From the NCBI GenBank assembly GCA_946415345.1, contig CAMKRY010000004.1:1-53666 (forward strand): a DNA stretch of 53,666 nucleotides. Direction: 5' to 3'. The position numbers and the translations under genes are program-made. The notes beneath the pieces were generated by a model, which ran no database searches, was not told the DNA's origin, and saw only the letters and a list, made by a program, of their open reading frames with translations. Positions 31,767-42,300 of the stretch are shown piece by piece (positions within the stretch are counted from its first letter, which is position 1; each line of letters opens with the position of its first letter). The DNA is from an uncultured Bacteroidales bacterium. Its GTDB lineage: Bacteria; Bacteroidota; Bacteroidia; Bacteroidales; UBA932.

Positions 31767-32981
31767 TTACATCAAATGGATCAACTCCTGCAGGACCTTG
31801 GTATGGTCTCCTGTCAGGAGGATATGGTGGTTGCCGATCGGGGCGTGGAGGAAATAGTCCTGAATAGCCTGTGAACCTTCCCTCAGCCGGACGAGGACCT
31901 GCGTGCGGCAGAGATGGCTGCTGTAGGTATTGCGGACCAGGTCGGCCCGCTCGATGAAATAGCGGTCGAGGTGTCCGGAGACTTTCAGGAGCGTAACCGG
32001 ACCTTTTGGCAGTTCGCCGTGGATGCCGACGCCGATGCCGGACTCGAAGTGGGTGTCGAAATTGTAGGTCTTCGCCATCGACAGCGGCAGGGTGCAATGG
32101 GCGAAATGGATCTCTCGCGTGACAGGATCCATCTCGGAAGGATTGCACTGGAAACCGCTTTCGCCGGAAACGGCCTTGGCGATGGCCATGGAAATCATGG
32201 CCGGAATGTCGCCTTCGCAGGTAGCGATGAAGCCTTCGGCGTTGAGGCGGGCGAGTGCCAGGCAGCCCGTATTATGCAGTGACGTCAGCAGGTCAAAGCA
32301 GCGGAGGGTAAAGCCGGAGAGCTGTTCCTCCTCTATCACCGTCTTCAGGGCGCGGTAGATGCGGTCGGCACCCGGAATCGCACCCCGCACTTGTTCTTCC
32401 ATTCCTTCCCGGCAGGGAACCTTCTCCCACTCTTGGACATCGGCGTCTCCGACGGTTTCGTACGCCCTCATCAGGCGCTCCAGCGGAATATCGACCACAT
32501 CAATGCCCAGCCTGTCGTGGATGGCCTCCCGGTCGCAGCCGCTGGCGATGAGCCAGTCGGAAGGGAGTCCGATGACGCCGAGCCGCTGGCCGTGGAGGGA
32601 CTGGGAGGCGTGGATGGCCTGCTCCAGAACGGTGATGCGGTTGTGGACATATTCGAAGCTGCCATGGAGAATCTCACCGCGAAGGCCCTTCCAGTTGAGA
32701 TAACTCAGGATTTCCAGCGAAGCGGCGAGCGAGTTGCTTTTTCCGGATGTCAGCAGATAGAAGGGCCGGTCTTTCCGGAGCTCCCGGGAAATGCTCTTGA
32801 AAATGCCCTCCGTACCGCCGGTGCGGACATAAATCAGATCGAGTCCTTCCTTCCCGTAATCCGAAAAATCGGCGCCGCGGTAGGTGTACTGAATGTGCAG
32901 ACTGTCAAGGAAGTCCTGGGTCTGGCTGTCGATGCGCTCGGCATCGTGGAGGGATGAGGTTAAGGTATAGACGGAAATCAT
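31767..32981 (-). CDS. L-fucose/L-arabinose isomerase family-like protein
   Basis: Overall resemblance to the FucI C-terminal domain (GEGDIPAMISMAIAKAVSG-like segment, HFAHCTLPLSM). Start MISVYTLTSSL at 32981. Confidence 0.6.
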   Translation of the reverse strand: MISVYTLTSSLHDAERIDSQTQDFLDSLHIQYTYRGADFSDYGKEGLDLIYVRTGGTEGIFKSISRELRKDRPFYLLTSGKSNSLAASLEILSYLNWKGLRGEILHGSFEYVHNRITVLEQAIHASQSLHGQRLGVIGLPSDWLIASGCDREAIHDRLGIDVVDIPLERLMRAYETVGDADVQEWEKVPCREGMEEQVRGAIPGADRIYRALKTVIEEEQLSGFTLRCFDLLTSLHNTGCLALARLNAEGFIATCEGDIPAMISMAIAKAVSGESGFQCNPSEMDPVTREIHFAHCTLPLSMAKTYNFDTHFESGIGVGIHGELPKGPVTLLKVSGHLDRYFIERADLVRNTYSSHLCRTQVLVRLREGSQAIQDYFLHAPIGNHHILLTGDHTKVLQELIHLM

Positions 32982-33005
32982 GGTAGCACGCGTTAATCCA
33001 ATGGA

Positions 33006-33034
33006 CAAAGATAAGGAATTTTTTCCTATCTTTG
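33006..33034. promoter_or_regulatory. Divergent -7 boxes (TATCTTTG on both strands)
   Basis: CAAAGATAAGGAATTTTTTCCTATCTTTG between divergent genes. Confidence 0.7.
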
Positions 33035-33040
33035 TAAACT

Positions 33041-34909
33041 ATGAGCCAGTATATCGTTTCAGCCAGGAAGTACAGGCCGGACTCCTTCGAATCCCTCATC
33101 GGCCAGGATACCATCGCCAGGACCCTCTCGAACTCCATCAAGAGAGGACAGCTTGCGCACGCCTATCTCTTCTGCGGACCCCGCGGCGTCGGCAAGACGA
33201 CCACCGCCCGCATCTTCGCGAAGATGATCAACTGCGCCAACCCGGGTCCCGACATGGAGCCTTGCGGGGAGTGCGAGTCCTGCATCTCCTTCCAGGAAGG
33301 CCGCTCCTACTGCATCCATGAGATGGACGCCGCCTCCAACAACAGCGTCGACGATATCAAGGCCCTGATGGATCAGGTACAGGTCCCTCCGCAGGTCGGC
33401 AAGTACAGCGTCTACATCATCGATGAGGTCCACATGCTCTCGCAGTCGGCCTTCAACGCCTTCCTCAAGACCCTCGAGGAGCCCCCGGCACACGCCATTT
33501 TCATCCTCGCGACGACCGAGAAGCACAAGATCCTCCCGACGATCCTCTCCCGCTGCCAGACCTATGACTTCAACCGCATCAGCATCCCCGACATGGTCCG
33601 GAACCTCCGCGACATCGCCGCCAAGGAAGGCGTCACCATCGACGACGAGTCCCTCCACGTCATCGCCATGAAGGCCGACGGGGCCATGCGCGATGCCCTC
33701 ACGATCTTCGACCAGACGGTCGCCTTCTGCGGCACTGCCGTCCAGTACGAAGACGTCATCCGCAATCTCAATGTCCTGGACTACGAATACAGTTTCTCCC
33801 TGGTGGACAATTTCCTCGCCGGGGACTACGGCAAGGCCCTCCTGACCTTCGACGAGGTGCTCTCCAAGGGCTTCAATGCCCTCCATTTCGTCGCGGCCCT
33901 GAGCGCCCACCTCCGGGATCTCGTCGTCGCCCGCACCGCCGGGCTGGAAGCGCTCCTAGAGCTGCCCGATTCCCTGAAGAAACGCTACCAGGAGCAGGCC
34001 TCCCGAGCCTCGCTGCCTTTCCTCTTCGAGGCGCTTAGCATCACAACAGCCTGCGAGGCCGGTTACCGCACCGCCGTGAACCCCCGCCTCCACATCGAGT
34101 TCGCCCTCATGCGCCTGGCCTACGCCAATGCCAAGAAGGACGTTGCCGTTGCTGCTCCTGCCGCTCCTGCTTCTCCAGTAAAGGCGCAGAAACCCCAGGC
34201 TGCTCCGGCACCAATTAAACCAGCAGTTGCCGCTGCATCTGGTGGCGGTGTGGTCTCTGTCGAAGGCCTGTCCACCCCCGGACAGGGGCAGGGGGAGGGG
34301 CCCGCTGATGACAAGTTATCGGCAACGCCGATGACGCAGGCAGCAGTGGGAGGGGCCGGAGCGGCGCGAAGCGACGCGGAGTCCTTCGACGGAGACCATA
34401 CCGGCGCCGCAGCGGCAACTGCGCCTGCTGCCAGAAGGCGTGCGGCAAAGACGGGCGCGTCACTGTCGATCAGCTCGCTGCTGCAGGAGAAGCAGGAAGC
34501 GACGAAAGAGGCCGAGGAGGCCGCGAAGGCCAATGAGGCCCCGTCCGATGAACGGATCCGCGAGGTATGGGCGACGCTGCCGGAGGTCTACAAATCCCGT
34601 CCGCGACTGGCCAACATGCTCTCCAGCGTCGATATGAAGGTCGAGGCCGAGGACGATGTCCGCCATATCTGCTTTGATGTCGCCAGCGTGGCGCAGCAGG
34701 ACTGGATCGAGAAGAATCTCCGCCATGATATCGAAGGGACGCTGGCCCGGGCGCTGAATTATGGCCGCATCAAGCTGCGTGTAGGTTTGCTGCCGCAGGA
34801 AGAGCAGCCGAAAAAGGCCTATCTCCCGGAAGAGAAGGCGCGGGAATTGATTGCCAAGAATCCGGAACTCCGGAAACTCGTCGATGACTTGAACCTGGAC
34901 GTTAAATAA
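33041..34909 (+). CDS. dnaX: DNA polymerase III subunit gamma/tau with an unusual linker
   Basis: [45 protein letters not shown] zinc module, sensor motifs. Confidence 0.97.
   Translation: MSQYIVSARKYRPDSFESLIGQDTIARTLSNSIKRGQLAHAYLFCGPRGVGKTTTARIFAKMINCANPGPDMEPCGECESCISFQEGRSYCIHEMDAASNNSVDDIKALMDQVQVPPQVGKYSVYIIDEVHMLSQSAFNAFLKTLEEPPAHAIFILATTEKHKILPTILSRCQTYDFNRISIPDMVRNLRDIAAKEGVTIDDESLHVIAMKADGAMRDALTIFDQTVAFCGTAVQYEDVIRNLNVLDYEYSFSLVDNFLAGDYGKALLTFDEVLSKGFNALHFVAALSAHLRDLVVARTAGLEALLELPDSLKKRYQEQASRASLPFLFEALSITTACEAGYRTAVNPRLHIEFALMRLAYANAKKDVAVAAPAAPASPVKAQKPQAAPAPIKPAVAAASGGGVVSVEGLSTPGQGQGEGPADDKLSATPMTQAAVGGAGAARSDAESFDGDHTGAAAATAPAARRRAAKTGASLSISSLLQEKQEATKEAEEAAKANEAPSDERIREVWATLPEVYKSRPRLANMLSSVDMKVEAEDDVRHICFDVASVAQQDWIEKNLRHDIEGTLARALNYGRIKLRVGLLPQEEQPKKAYLPEEKARELIAKNPELRKLVDDLNLDVK
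34223..34422. repeat. Nested inverted-repeat element inside the dnaX linker
   Basis: Outer arms GCAGTTGCCGCTGC (34223-34236) / GCAGCGGCAACTGC (34409-34422), perfect 14/14. Inner arms GGTGTGGTCTCTGTCGAAGG (34247-34266) / CCTTCGACGGAGACCATACC (34383-34402), 18/20. Confidence 0.93.
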
Positions 34910-34920
34910 GAAGTAAGAAG

Positions 34921-35712
34921 ATGAAACTCCGCTGCGAAAATCTCGTCAAGAAATATGGCGTCCGGACGGTTGTCAAGGGCGTTTCCATGGAAGTGAACCA
35001 GGGCGAAATCGTCGGCTTTCTCGGCCCGAACGGCGCCGGCAAGACGACCAGTTTCTACATGATTACGGGGCAGATTGTTCCGAATGATGGCCGCATCTTC
35101 CTCGAGGATGAGGATATCACCGGTCTGCCGATGTTCAAGCGTTCCCAGCGCGGCATCGGCTATCTGCCGCAGGAGGCGTCCGTTTTCCGCAAGATGAGCG
35201 TCGAGGACAATATCATGTCCGTCATGGAGATGGTCAATATTCCGAAGAAGGTCCGCAAAGAACGGCTGGAGGAGCTGATCGACGAATTCAACCTCTCGAA
35301 GGTCCGTAAGAGCAAGGGCATCCAGCTCTCCGGCGGTGAGCGCCGTCGCTGCGAAATCGCCCGTGCACTGGCCGTAGATCCGAAGTTCATCCTTCTCGAC
35401 GAACCCTTCGCCGGCGTGGACCCGATCGCCGTGGAGGACATCCAGTTCATCATCGCCAAACTCAAATACCGCAATATCGGCGTCATCATCACCGACCACA
35501 ACGTCGGCGAGACGCTGGCCATCACCGACCGTGATTATCTGCTCTATGAGGGCACCATCCTCATGTCCGGCACGCCGGAAGAGCTCGCGGCCGATGACGA
35601 CGTCCGCACGAAATACCTCGGCTCCGGCTTCATTCTCAAGAAGTCCAAAGCCGTCGAGCGCGCCAGGGCTGAAGCCGAGGCACGCGCCGCTGCGGAAACG
35701 GTTGCGGAATAA
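34921..35712 (+). CDS. lptB: LPS export ABC transporter ATP-binding protein
   Basis: [56 protein letters not shown]. Confidence 0.95.
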   Translation: MKLRCENLVKKYGVRTVVKGVSMEVNQGEIVGFLGPNGAGKTTSFYMITGQIVPNDGRIFLEDEDITGLPMFKRSQRGIGYLPQEASVFRKMSVEDNIMSVMEMVNIPKKVRKERLEELIDEFNLSKVRKSKGIQLSGGERRRCEIARALAVDPKFILLDEPFAGVDPIAVEDIQFIIAKLKYRNIGVIITDHNVGETLAITDRDYLLYEGTILMSGTPEELAADDDVRTKYLGSGFILKKSKAVERARAEAEARAAAETVAE

Positions 35713-36861
35713 TCAGAAAACGTAATCTTTCACGTCCTGCGCCGAGACGGGGTTCCCGCCGAGGATCAGCAGGCGTTCCACCACATTGCGCAGTTCGCGG
35801 ATGTTGCCGGTCCAGGACTTGGCGACGAGAAGTTCCATGGCCTCGGGCGTAATTTCCTTGCGGGGCATGCCCGTTGAGGAACTGATCTGGTCGAGGAAAT
35901 AATTGACCAGCATGGGAATGTCGTCCTTGCGCTCGTCGAGTGTGGGGACGCGGAAAACGATGACGCTGAGGCGGTGGAAAAGGTCCTCGCGGAAGGTGCC
36001 TTTGGCGATTTCGTCGGCGAGGTTCTTGTTGGTCGCCGCGATGACGCGGACGTTGACGTCGATGCTCTTGTCGCCGCCGACGGGGGTGAGCTTGCGTTCC
36101 TGGAGGACGCGGAGGACCTTGGCCTGGGCCGCCAGGGACATGTCGCCGATCTCGTCGAGGAAGAGGGTGCCGCCGTCGGCCTGCTCAAACTTGCCCTTAT
36201 GGTCCCGGATGGCGGAGGTGAAGGAGCCTTTCTTGTGACCGAAGAGCTCGCTTTCAATCAGTTCAGAAGGGATGGCCGCGCAGTTGACTTCGATGTACGG
36301 CATCATGGACCGGTTCGACAGCTGGTGGAGGCTGCGGGCGACGAGTTCCTTGCCGGAGCCGTTGTCGCCGGTGATGAGGACGCTGGCGTCGGTAGGGGCT
36401 ACCTTGGCGATCATCTCGCGGATGTGGCGGATGCCCTCCGACTCGCCGATCATTTCCTGGCCGTAGATTTTCTTTTTCAGGACCTTCGTCTCGGCCTGGA
36501 GGTTGGCCTTGTCCGTCGCGTTCTTGAGGGTGATGAGGACGCGGTTGAGGTCCAGCGGCTTCTCGATGAAGTCGAAGGCGCCTTTCTTGATGCAATCCAC
36601 GGCCGTGCTGATGTCGCCGTGGCCGGAAATCATGACGATCGGGGTCTCGACGCCGCGCTCGATGAGCGTCGTGAGGACCTCGATGCCGTCGATGCCGGGC
36701 ATCTTGATGTCGCAGAAGATGGTGTCGAACTTCTCCTTGTCGGCCTTCTCGAGGGCTTCGGTGCCGTTCTCGGCCGTATCTACCTGGTATTCTTCCATCT
36801 CCAGAATCTCTTTCAGGGAGTTCCGGATGGATTTTTCGTCGTCAACTATCAGAATTTTCAT
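35713..36861 (-). CDS. NtrC-family sigma-54-type response regulator lacking a recognisable Fis HTH
   Basis: Receiver MKILIVDDEKSIRN plus AAA+ core (GDNGSGKELVARSLH, GGTLFLDEIGDM). GSFTSA at the GAFTGA position; protein ends RNVVERLLILGGNPVSAQDVKDYVF. Confidence 0.9.
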   Translation of the reverse strand: MKILIVDDEKSIRNSLKEILEMEEYQVDTAENGTEALEKADKEKFDTIFCDIKMPGIDGIEVLTTLIERGVETPIVMISGHGDISTAVDCIKKGAFDFIEKPLDLNRVLITLKNATDKANLQAETKVLKKKIYGQEMIGESEGIRHIREMIAKVAPTDASVLITGDNGSGKELVARSLHQLSNRSMMPYIEVNCAAIPSELIESELFGHKKGSFTSAIRDHKGKFEQADGGTLFLDEIGDMSLAAQAKVLRVLQERKLTPVGGDKSIDVNVRVIAATNKNLADEIAKGTFREDLFHRLSVIVFRVPTLDERKDDIPMLVNYFLDQISSSTGMPRKEITPEAMELLVAKSWTGNIRELRNVVERLLILGGNPVSAQDVKDYVF

Positions 36862-36935
36862 GACGCAAATATCGGATATTTTTACCATACTTTACGCAAA
36901 TTTTTCTATTTTTGTAATCTACAAGAACGTGTACT

Positions 36936-37634
36936 ATGAAAATACCTGACATCATCATAGCGATTGACGGATGTTCCTCGACGGGCAAGAGCACTTTCGC
37001 CAAACTGGCGGCCTCTCGTTTCGCTTTCCTCTATCTCGATTCCGGCGCCATGTACCGCGGCGTGACCCTTGCCGGCATGGAAAAGGGCATTGTCAAAGAC
37101 GGGGAGATCGACCTCCCGGCGCTGCAGGCGCTGCTGGACGAAGGTCTGGACCTCCACTTCCGCCATGAGGAAGGGAAGACCCTTCTCTATCTGGGCGAGC
37201 GACTGATCGAGTCCGAGATCCGGACCCTCGCCGTTTCCGGCAACGTCAGCCCCGTGTCGGCGGTCCCGTTCGTACGTAGCTTCGTGGATGAGAAACTCCA
37301 CGCTTTCAGCGAGGGCGGCCGCGTCATCATGGACGGCCGCGACATCGGCACGACCGTTTTCCCCAACGCCGAACTGAAGATCTTTATGACGGCCGAGCCT
37401 GAGATCCGTGCCCAGCGCCGCTATGACGAGCTGGTCGCCAAGGGTCAGAATCCGACTTTCGAGGAAGTGCTGAAGAACCTTCAGGAACGGGACTATATAG
37501 ACTCCCACCGCGAGACTTCGCCGCTGACGCAGCCCGCCGACGCCTTTGTGCTCGACAACTCGCACATGAGTCTCGACGAGGAACTTGTCTGGCTCCAGGG
37601 CCTGATCCAGGGCCGTTTCCAGATTCTGCAGTAG
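36936..37634 (+). CDS. cmk: Cytidylate kinase
   Basis: IAIDGCSSTGKSTFAKLAASRF, YLDSGAMYRGVTL, VIMDGRDIGTTVFPNAELKIFMTA. Confidence 0.95.
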   Translation: MKIPDIIIAIDGCSSTGKSTFAKLAASRFAFLYLDSGAMYRGVTLAGMEKGIVKDGEIDLPALQALLDEGLDLHFRHEEGKTLLYLGERLIESEIRTLAVSGNVSPVSAVPFVRSFVDEKLHAFSEGGRVIMDGRDIGTTVFPNAELKIFMTAEPEIRAQRRYDELVAKGQNPTFEEVLKNLQERDYIDSHRETSPLTQPADAFVLDNSHMSLDEELVWLQGLIQGRFQILQ

Positions 37635-37635
37635 C

Positions 37636-38628
37636 ATGCCCATCACCGTTGAAATAGACCGCAATTCGGGTTTCTGCCGGGGAGTTATCCGCGCCATCAC
37701 CAAGGCGGAGGAGTATCTCTCCGACGGCGACAGCCCCCGCCGGCTCTATTCCCTCGGTGCCATCGTCCATAACGAGGCAGAGCTCGAGCGCCTCGGCGCC
37801 AAGGGGCTCGTCGCCATCGACAAGGAGGACCTCTCCGAGATGACTCCCTCCGCCGCGACGGGGGAAACCCTCCTGATCCGGGCCCATGGTGAACCTCCGT
37901 CTACTTATGAAGAGGCCGCCGCCCGTGGATTCCATGTCATCGACTGCACCTGCCCGGTGGTGCTGCAGCTCCAGAGCCGCATCCGCGAGGCCTATAACCG
38001 CCTCCATGAGAACGGCCGCAACGGCCAGCTGCTGATTTTCGGCAAGATCGGCCACGCCGAAGTTCTCGGCCTGCTCGGCCAGGTCGGCGGCGATGCGCTC
38101 GTCATCGAGAACAAAGCCATGCTCCTCGAGGCCATCGAGGACGGTCGCTTCGACCTGACCCGTCCGGTCGAGATCTTCTCGCAGACCACCAAGAGCCCCT
38201 CCGAGTACCAGGAAATCTGCTCATTTATCGAGGTCAAGATGGCCCGCGAGTTCGGCATGGACGTCCACCGCTTCCGCGGCGCAGGCCGTGTAACAGTCCA
38301 CAACACCATCTGCTCGCAGGTCGCATCCCGCCACTCCAAGCTCATCAATTTCTCGCTGGCCCACGACATCATCATCTTTGTCTCCGGAAAGTCCAGCTCC
38401 AACGGACGCGTCCTCTGTGACCTGTGCAAGAGTGTGAATATCAGGACCTATCTCGTCGGAAATGCCGGCGATATCCGTCTTGAATGGTTCCGTCCCGAGG
38501 ACCGCGTCGGCGTCTGCGGCGCGACGTCCACGCCCAAATGGCTGCTCGAGGACGTGGCCTCCCATGTGGCGACCCTGTCGGAGGGCATCGACGAGCGGCA
38601 CGCCCACTTGAGCGCCACGGTCGGCTAA
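37636..38628 (+). CDS. ispH: 4-hydroxy-3-methylbut-2-enyl diphosphate reductase
   Basis: GFCRGVIRAITKAEE, VIDCTCPVVLQLQ, VHNTICSQVASRHSK. Confidence 0.93.
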   Translation: MPITVEIDRNSGFCRGVIRAITKAEEYLSDGDSPRRLYSLGAIVHNEAELERLGAKGLVAIDKEDLSEMTPSAATGETLLIRAHGEPPSTYEEAAARGFHVIDCTCPVVLQLQSRIREAYNRLHENGRNGQLLIFGKIGHAEVLGLLGQVGGDALVIENKAMLLEAIEDGRFDLTRPVEIFSQTTKSPSEYQEICSFIEVKMAREFGMDVHRFRGAGRVTVHNTICSQVASRHSKLINFSLAHDIIIFVSGKSSSNGRVLCDLCKSVNIRTYLVGNAGDIRLEWFRPEDRVGVCGATSTPKWLLEDVASHVATLSEGIDERHAHLSATVG

Positions 38629-38703
38629 CAAAATTTGCATAAAAAAGGACAAATCCGTAAATTTGTCCGCTCAACCGCGATTTTAATCAAAAACAAGATA
38701 ACT

Positions 38704-39273
38704 ATGGCAACAACCGCTGACTTCAAGAACGGTCTTTACATCAGCTTCAACGGCAAGCCCTGCTCTGTCGTCTATTTCCAGCATGTCAAACCCGGCAAGG
38801 GCCCCGCTTTCGTCAAGACGAAACTCCGCAACCTGGAGAACGGCCGCATCCTCGAGAACACTTTCACCGCCGGCGCCAAGATCGACCTCATCACCGTCGA
38901 ACGCCGTCCCTATCAGTTCCTCTATGATGACGGCGAGAACTTCAACTTCATGCACGAAGAGACCTACGAGCAGATCATGCTTCCGCACGACGTCGTCGAG
39001 AACGCCGACCTCATGAAAGAGGGCCAGCACGTCGAGATGATGTTCCTCACCGAGCCTGAGGAGCGCTGCCTGACCTGCGAGCTCCCGACCTACGTCACCC
39101 TCGAGGTTACGTATTCCGAGCCTGCCGTCAAGGGCAACACCGCCAGCACCTCCGCCCTCAAGGAGGTCACCCTCGAGACCGGCGCCAAGATCATGGTCCC
39201 GCTCTTCATCGAGACCGGCGAGATCATCACCGTCAACACGACCGACCGCACCTACGGCCAGAGAGTGAAGTAA
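38704..39273 (+). CDS. efp: Translation elongation factor P
   Basis: FQHVKPGKGPAFVKTKLRNLENGRI (Lys at tip), C-terminal TGEIITVNTTDRTYGQRVK. Confidence 0.97.
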   Translation: MATTADFKNGLYISFNGKPCSVVYFQHVKPGKGPAFVKTKLRNLENGRILENTFTAGAKIDLITVERRPYQFLYDDGENFNFMHEETYEQIMLPHDVVENADLMKEGQHVEMMFLTEPEERCLTCELPTYVTLEVTYSEPAVKGNTASTSALKEVTLETGAKIMVPLFIETGEIITVNTTDRTYGQRVK

Positions 39274-39295
39274 GTAAGCCCCTTTTGGGGAATTG

Positions 39296-39327
39296 AAATC
39301 CGGCCCGGATCGCGGGCCGGATTTTTT
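39296..39327. terminator. Bidirectional terminator between convergent efp and the histidine kinase gene
   Basis: AAATCCGGCCCG-gatcg-CGGGCCGGATTTTTT. Confidence 0.9.
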
Positions 39328-42300
39328 ATTTCTTGGGATACTGAACGGTGAAGCAGGCGCCGCCGAGGGCGAAGGAGCGAGAGTAGGCGATCGTGCCTCC
39401 GCAGCGCTCGACGATGTTGCGGCAGATGGCGAGGCCGAGACCCGTGCCGCGGTTCTTGGTGGTGAAATTCGGTGTAAAGAGTTTTTCCAGGTGTTCCTCC
39501 TTGACTCCGGGACCATTGTCCTCCACGACGATGTCGTAGAATCCGTCTCTGGAGGAATTCCGCAGCGAAACGAGCACCTGCCCGCCTTCCTGGCCCTCGA
39601 CGGCCTGGACGGCATTGGTCAGGAGGTTGACCAGCACGCGGGTCAGCTGCGGCTTCGGGCCGAGAATCCGGGTCCCTTCGAGACCATAATAGGAGAAGCG
39701 GACGTTCTCGCGGGCGTCGAACATGGAGATTTCCTCCTGGATCATATTGTCGAGGTCGAATTCAACGGGGTCCTCCGAGTAGAGTTTTGCGAAGGTGGAG
39801 AACTGGCTGGCGGTGTCGGCAAGGATGTCGATATGCTCGAGGACGACGCCGGCCACCTCGTCGAATTTCTCCGTCCAGGCAGGGTTGCCGGACTCCTTCA
39901 TGCGGATGAGCATCTGAAGGCGGAGCTTGATCGGCGTCAGCGGATTCTTGATTTCATGGGCCACCTGACGGGCCATTTCGCTCCAGGCGCGGTCGCGCTC
40001 CGCCTGGGCCAGCTTGCGCGTTGAGTCGGAAAGGACCGACACCATGCGGTTGTAGGCTGTCACCAGCGTGGAGATCTCGTCATCGCGCTGATAGACCAAA
40101 GGCTCCAGGTGGTTGATGTCGGTCTCCTTCATCTTCTGTCCGATCTCCACGATCGGGGTAAACATCTTGTCGAGGAAGCGGCGCAGGAAATAGCGGACGA
40201 TGAGCAGAAGCAGCAGGAAGATGCTCAGGATGGAGATGAGGTAGTTGACCGAATCCGCCGGCAGGCGCGACTGCGAGGATACGAAGGGAACGCTGGCGAA
40301 GCCGATCAGGTCTCCGGCCGCGTTGAACACCGGTCCGTAAACGGCGTTGAACTGGCGGCCGCGAATGCTCTCGGAGACGATACAGGAGGGCTCGTTGTCA
40401 TTGCGGATGGCCCGGTAGGCCTTGTCGTTCACACGGGTTCCGATCAGCATCTGGCGGTAGAGATCCATGGCCGTGGAGCGGAGCATCTTCCCCTCGGGCG
40501 AATAGAGGGTCAGGTCGCTGCGGATGGAGTTGCTTACTTCTTCCAGCACATTGGCCAGGTTGGCAGGGGGAACATCCGAAAGGGAAGGAGAATAGCGCAA
40601 CTGGTCCTGGAGCTGGCTTCGGATCGAAGCGATGCGTTCCGTCATCTGGGTCCGGGAATCGTTGCGGGACCGGCTTCCGACGAAGAAGGCGCTGAAGCCT
40701 GCGACGACAAAGACGAACAGGACCAGCGAGGAATAGAGGACCGACTGGATGCGGGAGTTGAAATAGTTCCTTTCCAGGCCGGGATTGCGGCGTTGGAAGG
40801 GACGGATGAGTGCCAGCATGGCTGACATAAGCAGCGCGAGCAGGAAGATGGCGAACAGGTAATTCGCGAGGGCGACCTTCTTGCGGGAAATGAGGACCGT
40901 GTCGTCGGGCGAAACACGGTTGACGAAATGAAGCGTCTGGCCCTGAGAGACCATGAAGTTGCTCCCCTCGTCGACCCGGCCGGCATAGCGTTCCGGCAGG
41001 ATGGTCGGATAGGTGACGGATCCGCTTTCGGAGATCAGTTCTCCGTAGCGGTAACGGGCGTAGGAGAAGATGGACGGAAGGGCCACGGCGCCCTGCGACG
41101 GGATGCCCAGGAGGCTCATGTACCCTCTGTCCTCGCGATTGCCCTTGGACTCGATGCATACGATCAGGCGGGTGTCACCCTGGGTGTCGGACGGATAGAC
41201 GAATACGCCGGCATAGCGTGCTCGGCCGCGGCCGTCTGTGCTGAAAAGGAAGGAAGAAGTCGGCGTGATAGCCTCTCCTTCGCCGACCCACAGCTCCAGT
41301 ATCTGGGCGACCGTCGGATCCATGGGCTCATAACTGTTGACCCGGAAGACGGCGATGTCATAATTCTGCGCCAGGGCTCGCAGCAGGTAGTCCCGCAGGC
41401 GCTGGGTGATGGCTTCGCTGTTGTCTCCTTCTCCGTAGACCAGGGCATCCAGGACCGCATCGCGGCTGATATTCTGCTCCATGCGAAGCAGGCGCGGCTC
41501 CAGCGAGATATCGCGGTCCATCACCAGTCTGCCGGCCCAGGTCCCGACAATCATCTGTTCCTTTCGCTGTCCGATGACCGAGGCCGTTACGATGAAGTAG
41601 GTGGCGGCGAGGATGGCGAAGACAATCCGGGGAATCCGGCGCAGGGAATCCGCCTTGAGACGGAAGAAGTAGCGCATGGCCGGACGCAGGAACTGCGCCA
41701 GCAACGGCAGAGCGAGCACCAGGGTCAGGAAGGAGGCATAGACCAGCCCGGACAGCAGCGACAGGGTCTGGAACTTCGGCAATTCCAGGAAGATGATGGA
41801 ATTGACGAGGATATCCGTGAAGGAATGATGGATATGCCAGCACAGCAGGACGATGGCCGTGAGGGAAGCGAAACCCAGCAGGGCGGTCCGGAACGCGGCG
41901 TGCTTCCGGATGGACCAGCTGAAGACGGCCCGCCGGATCATGAACACCAGAGCGCTGGCCAGCAATATATAAATATGAATGATCAGTAGGATGCCGAGCG
42001 AATAGAAGATCCTGCCGCCGGCGTAGGTTACCGGAGAGAAGAGCTGCAGCGAGTCGCGGACATCGCGGCAGAGCATCCAGATCAGGACAAGGATGATGCT
42101 CTGGCCGATGAAGACCAGCAGGAAACGCCGATAGGTCCTCCGGCGCGCCAGATAGAGCAGCGAACCGATGACATTGAGGGCGAGCGCCAGCCAGAGCGGC
42201 CAGGTCAGCGGCCCGCGGGCCCCGGTCTCCGAGGACGGGACCATGGACAGGACCGGCGTATCCCCGACGCAGATTTCATAACCGGAACCATAATCCAGCG

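Noticed and set aside
34807-34818. Possible dnaX -1 frameshift site (CCGAAAAAGG)
   Set aside because: Only five A residues, not the A AAA AAG heptamer, and it lies near the 3' end, so it would not yield a gamma-like product.
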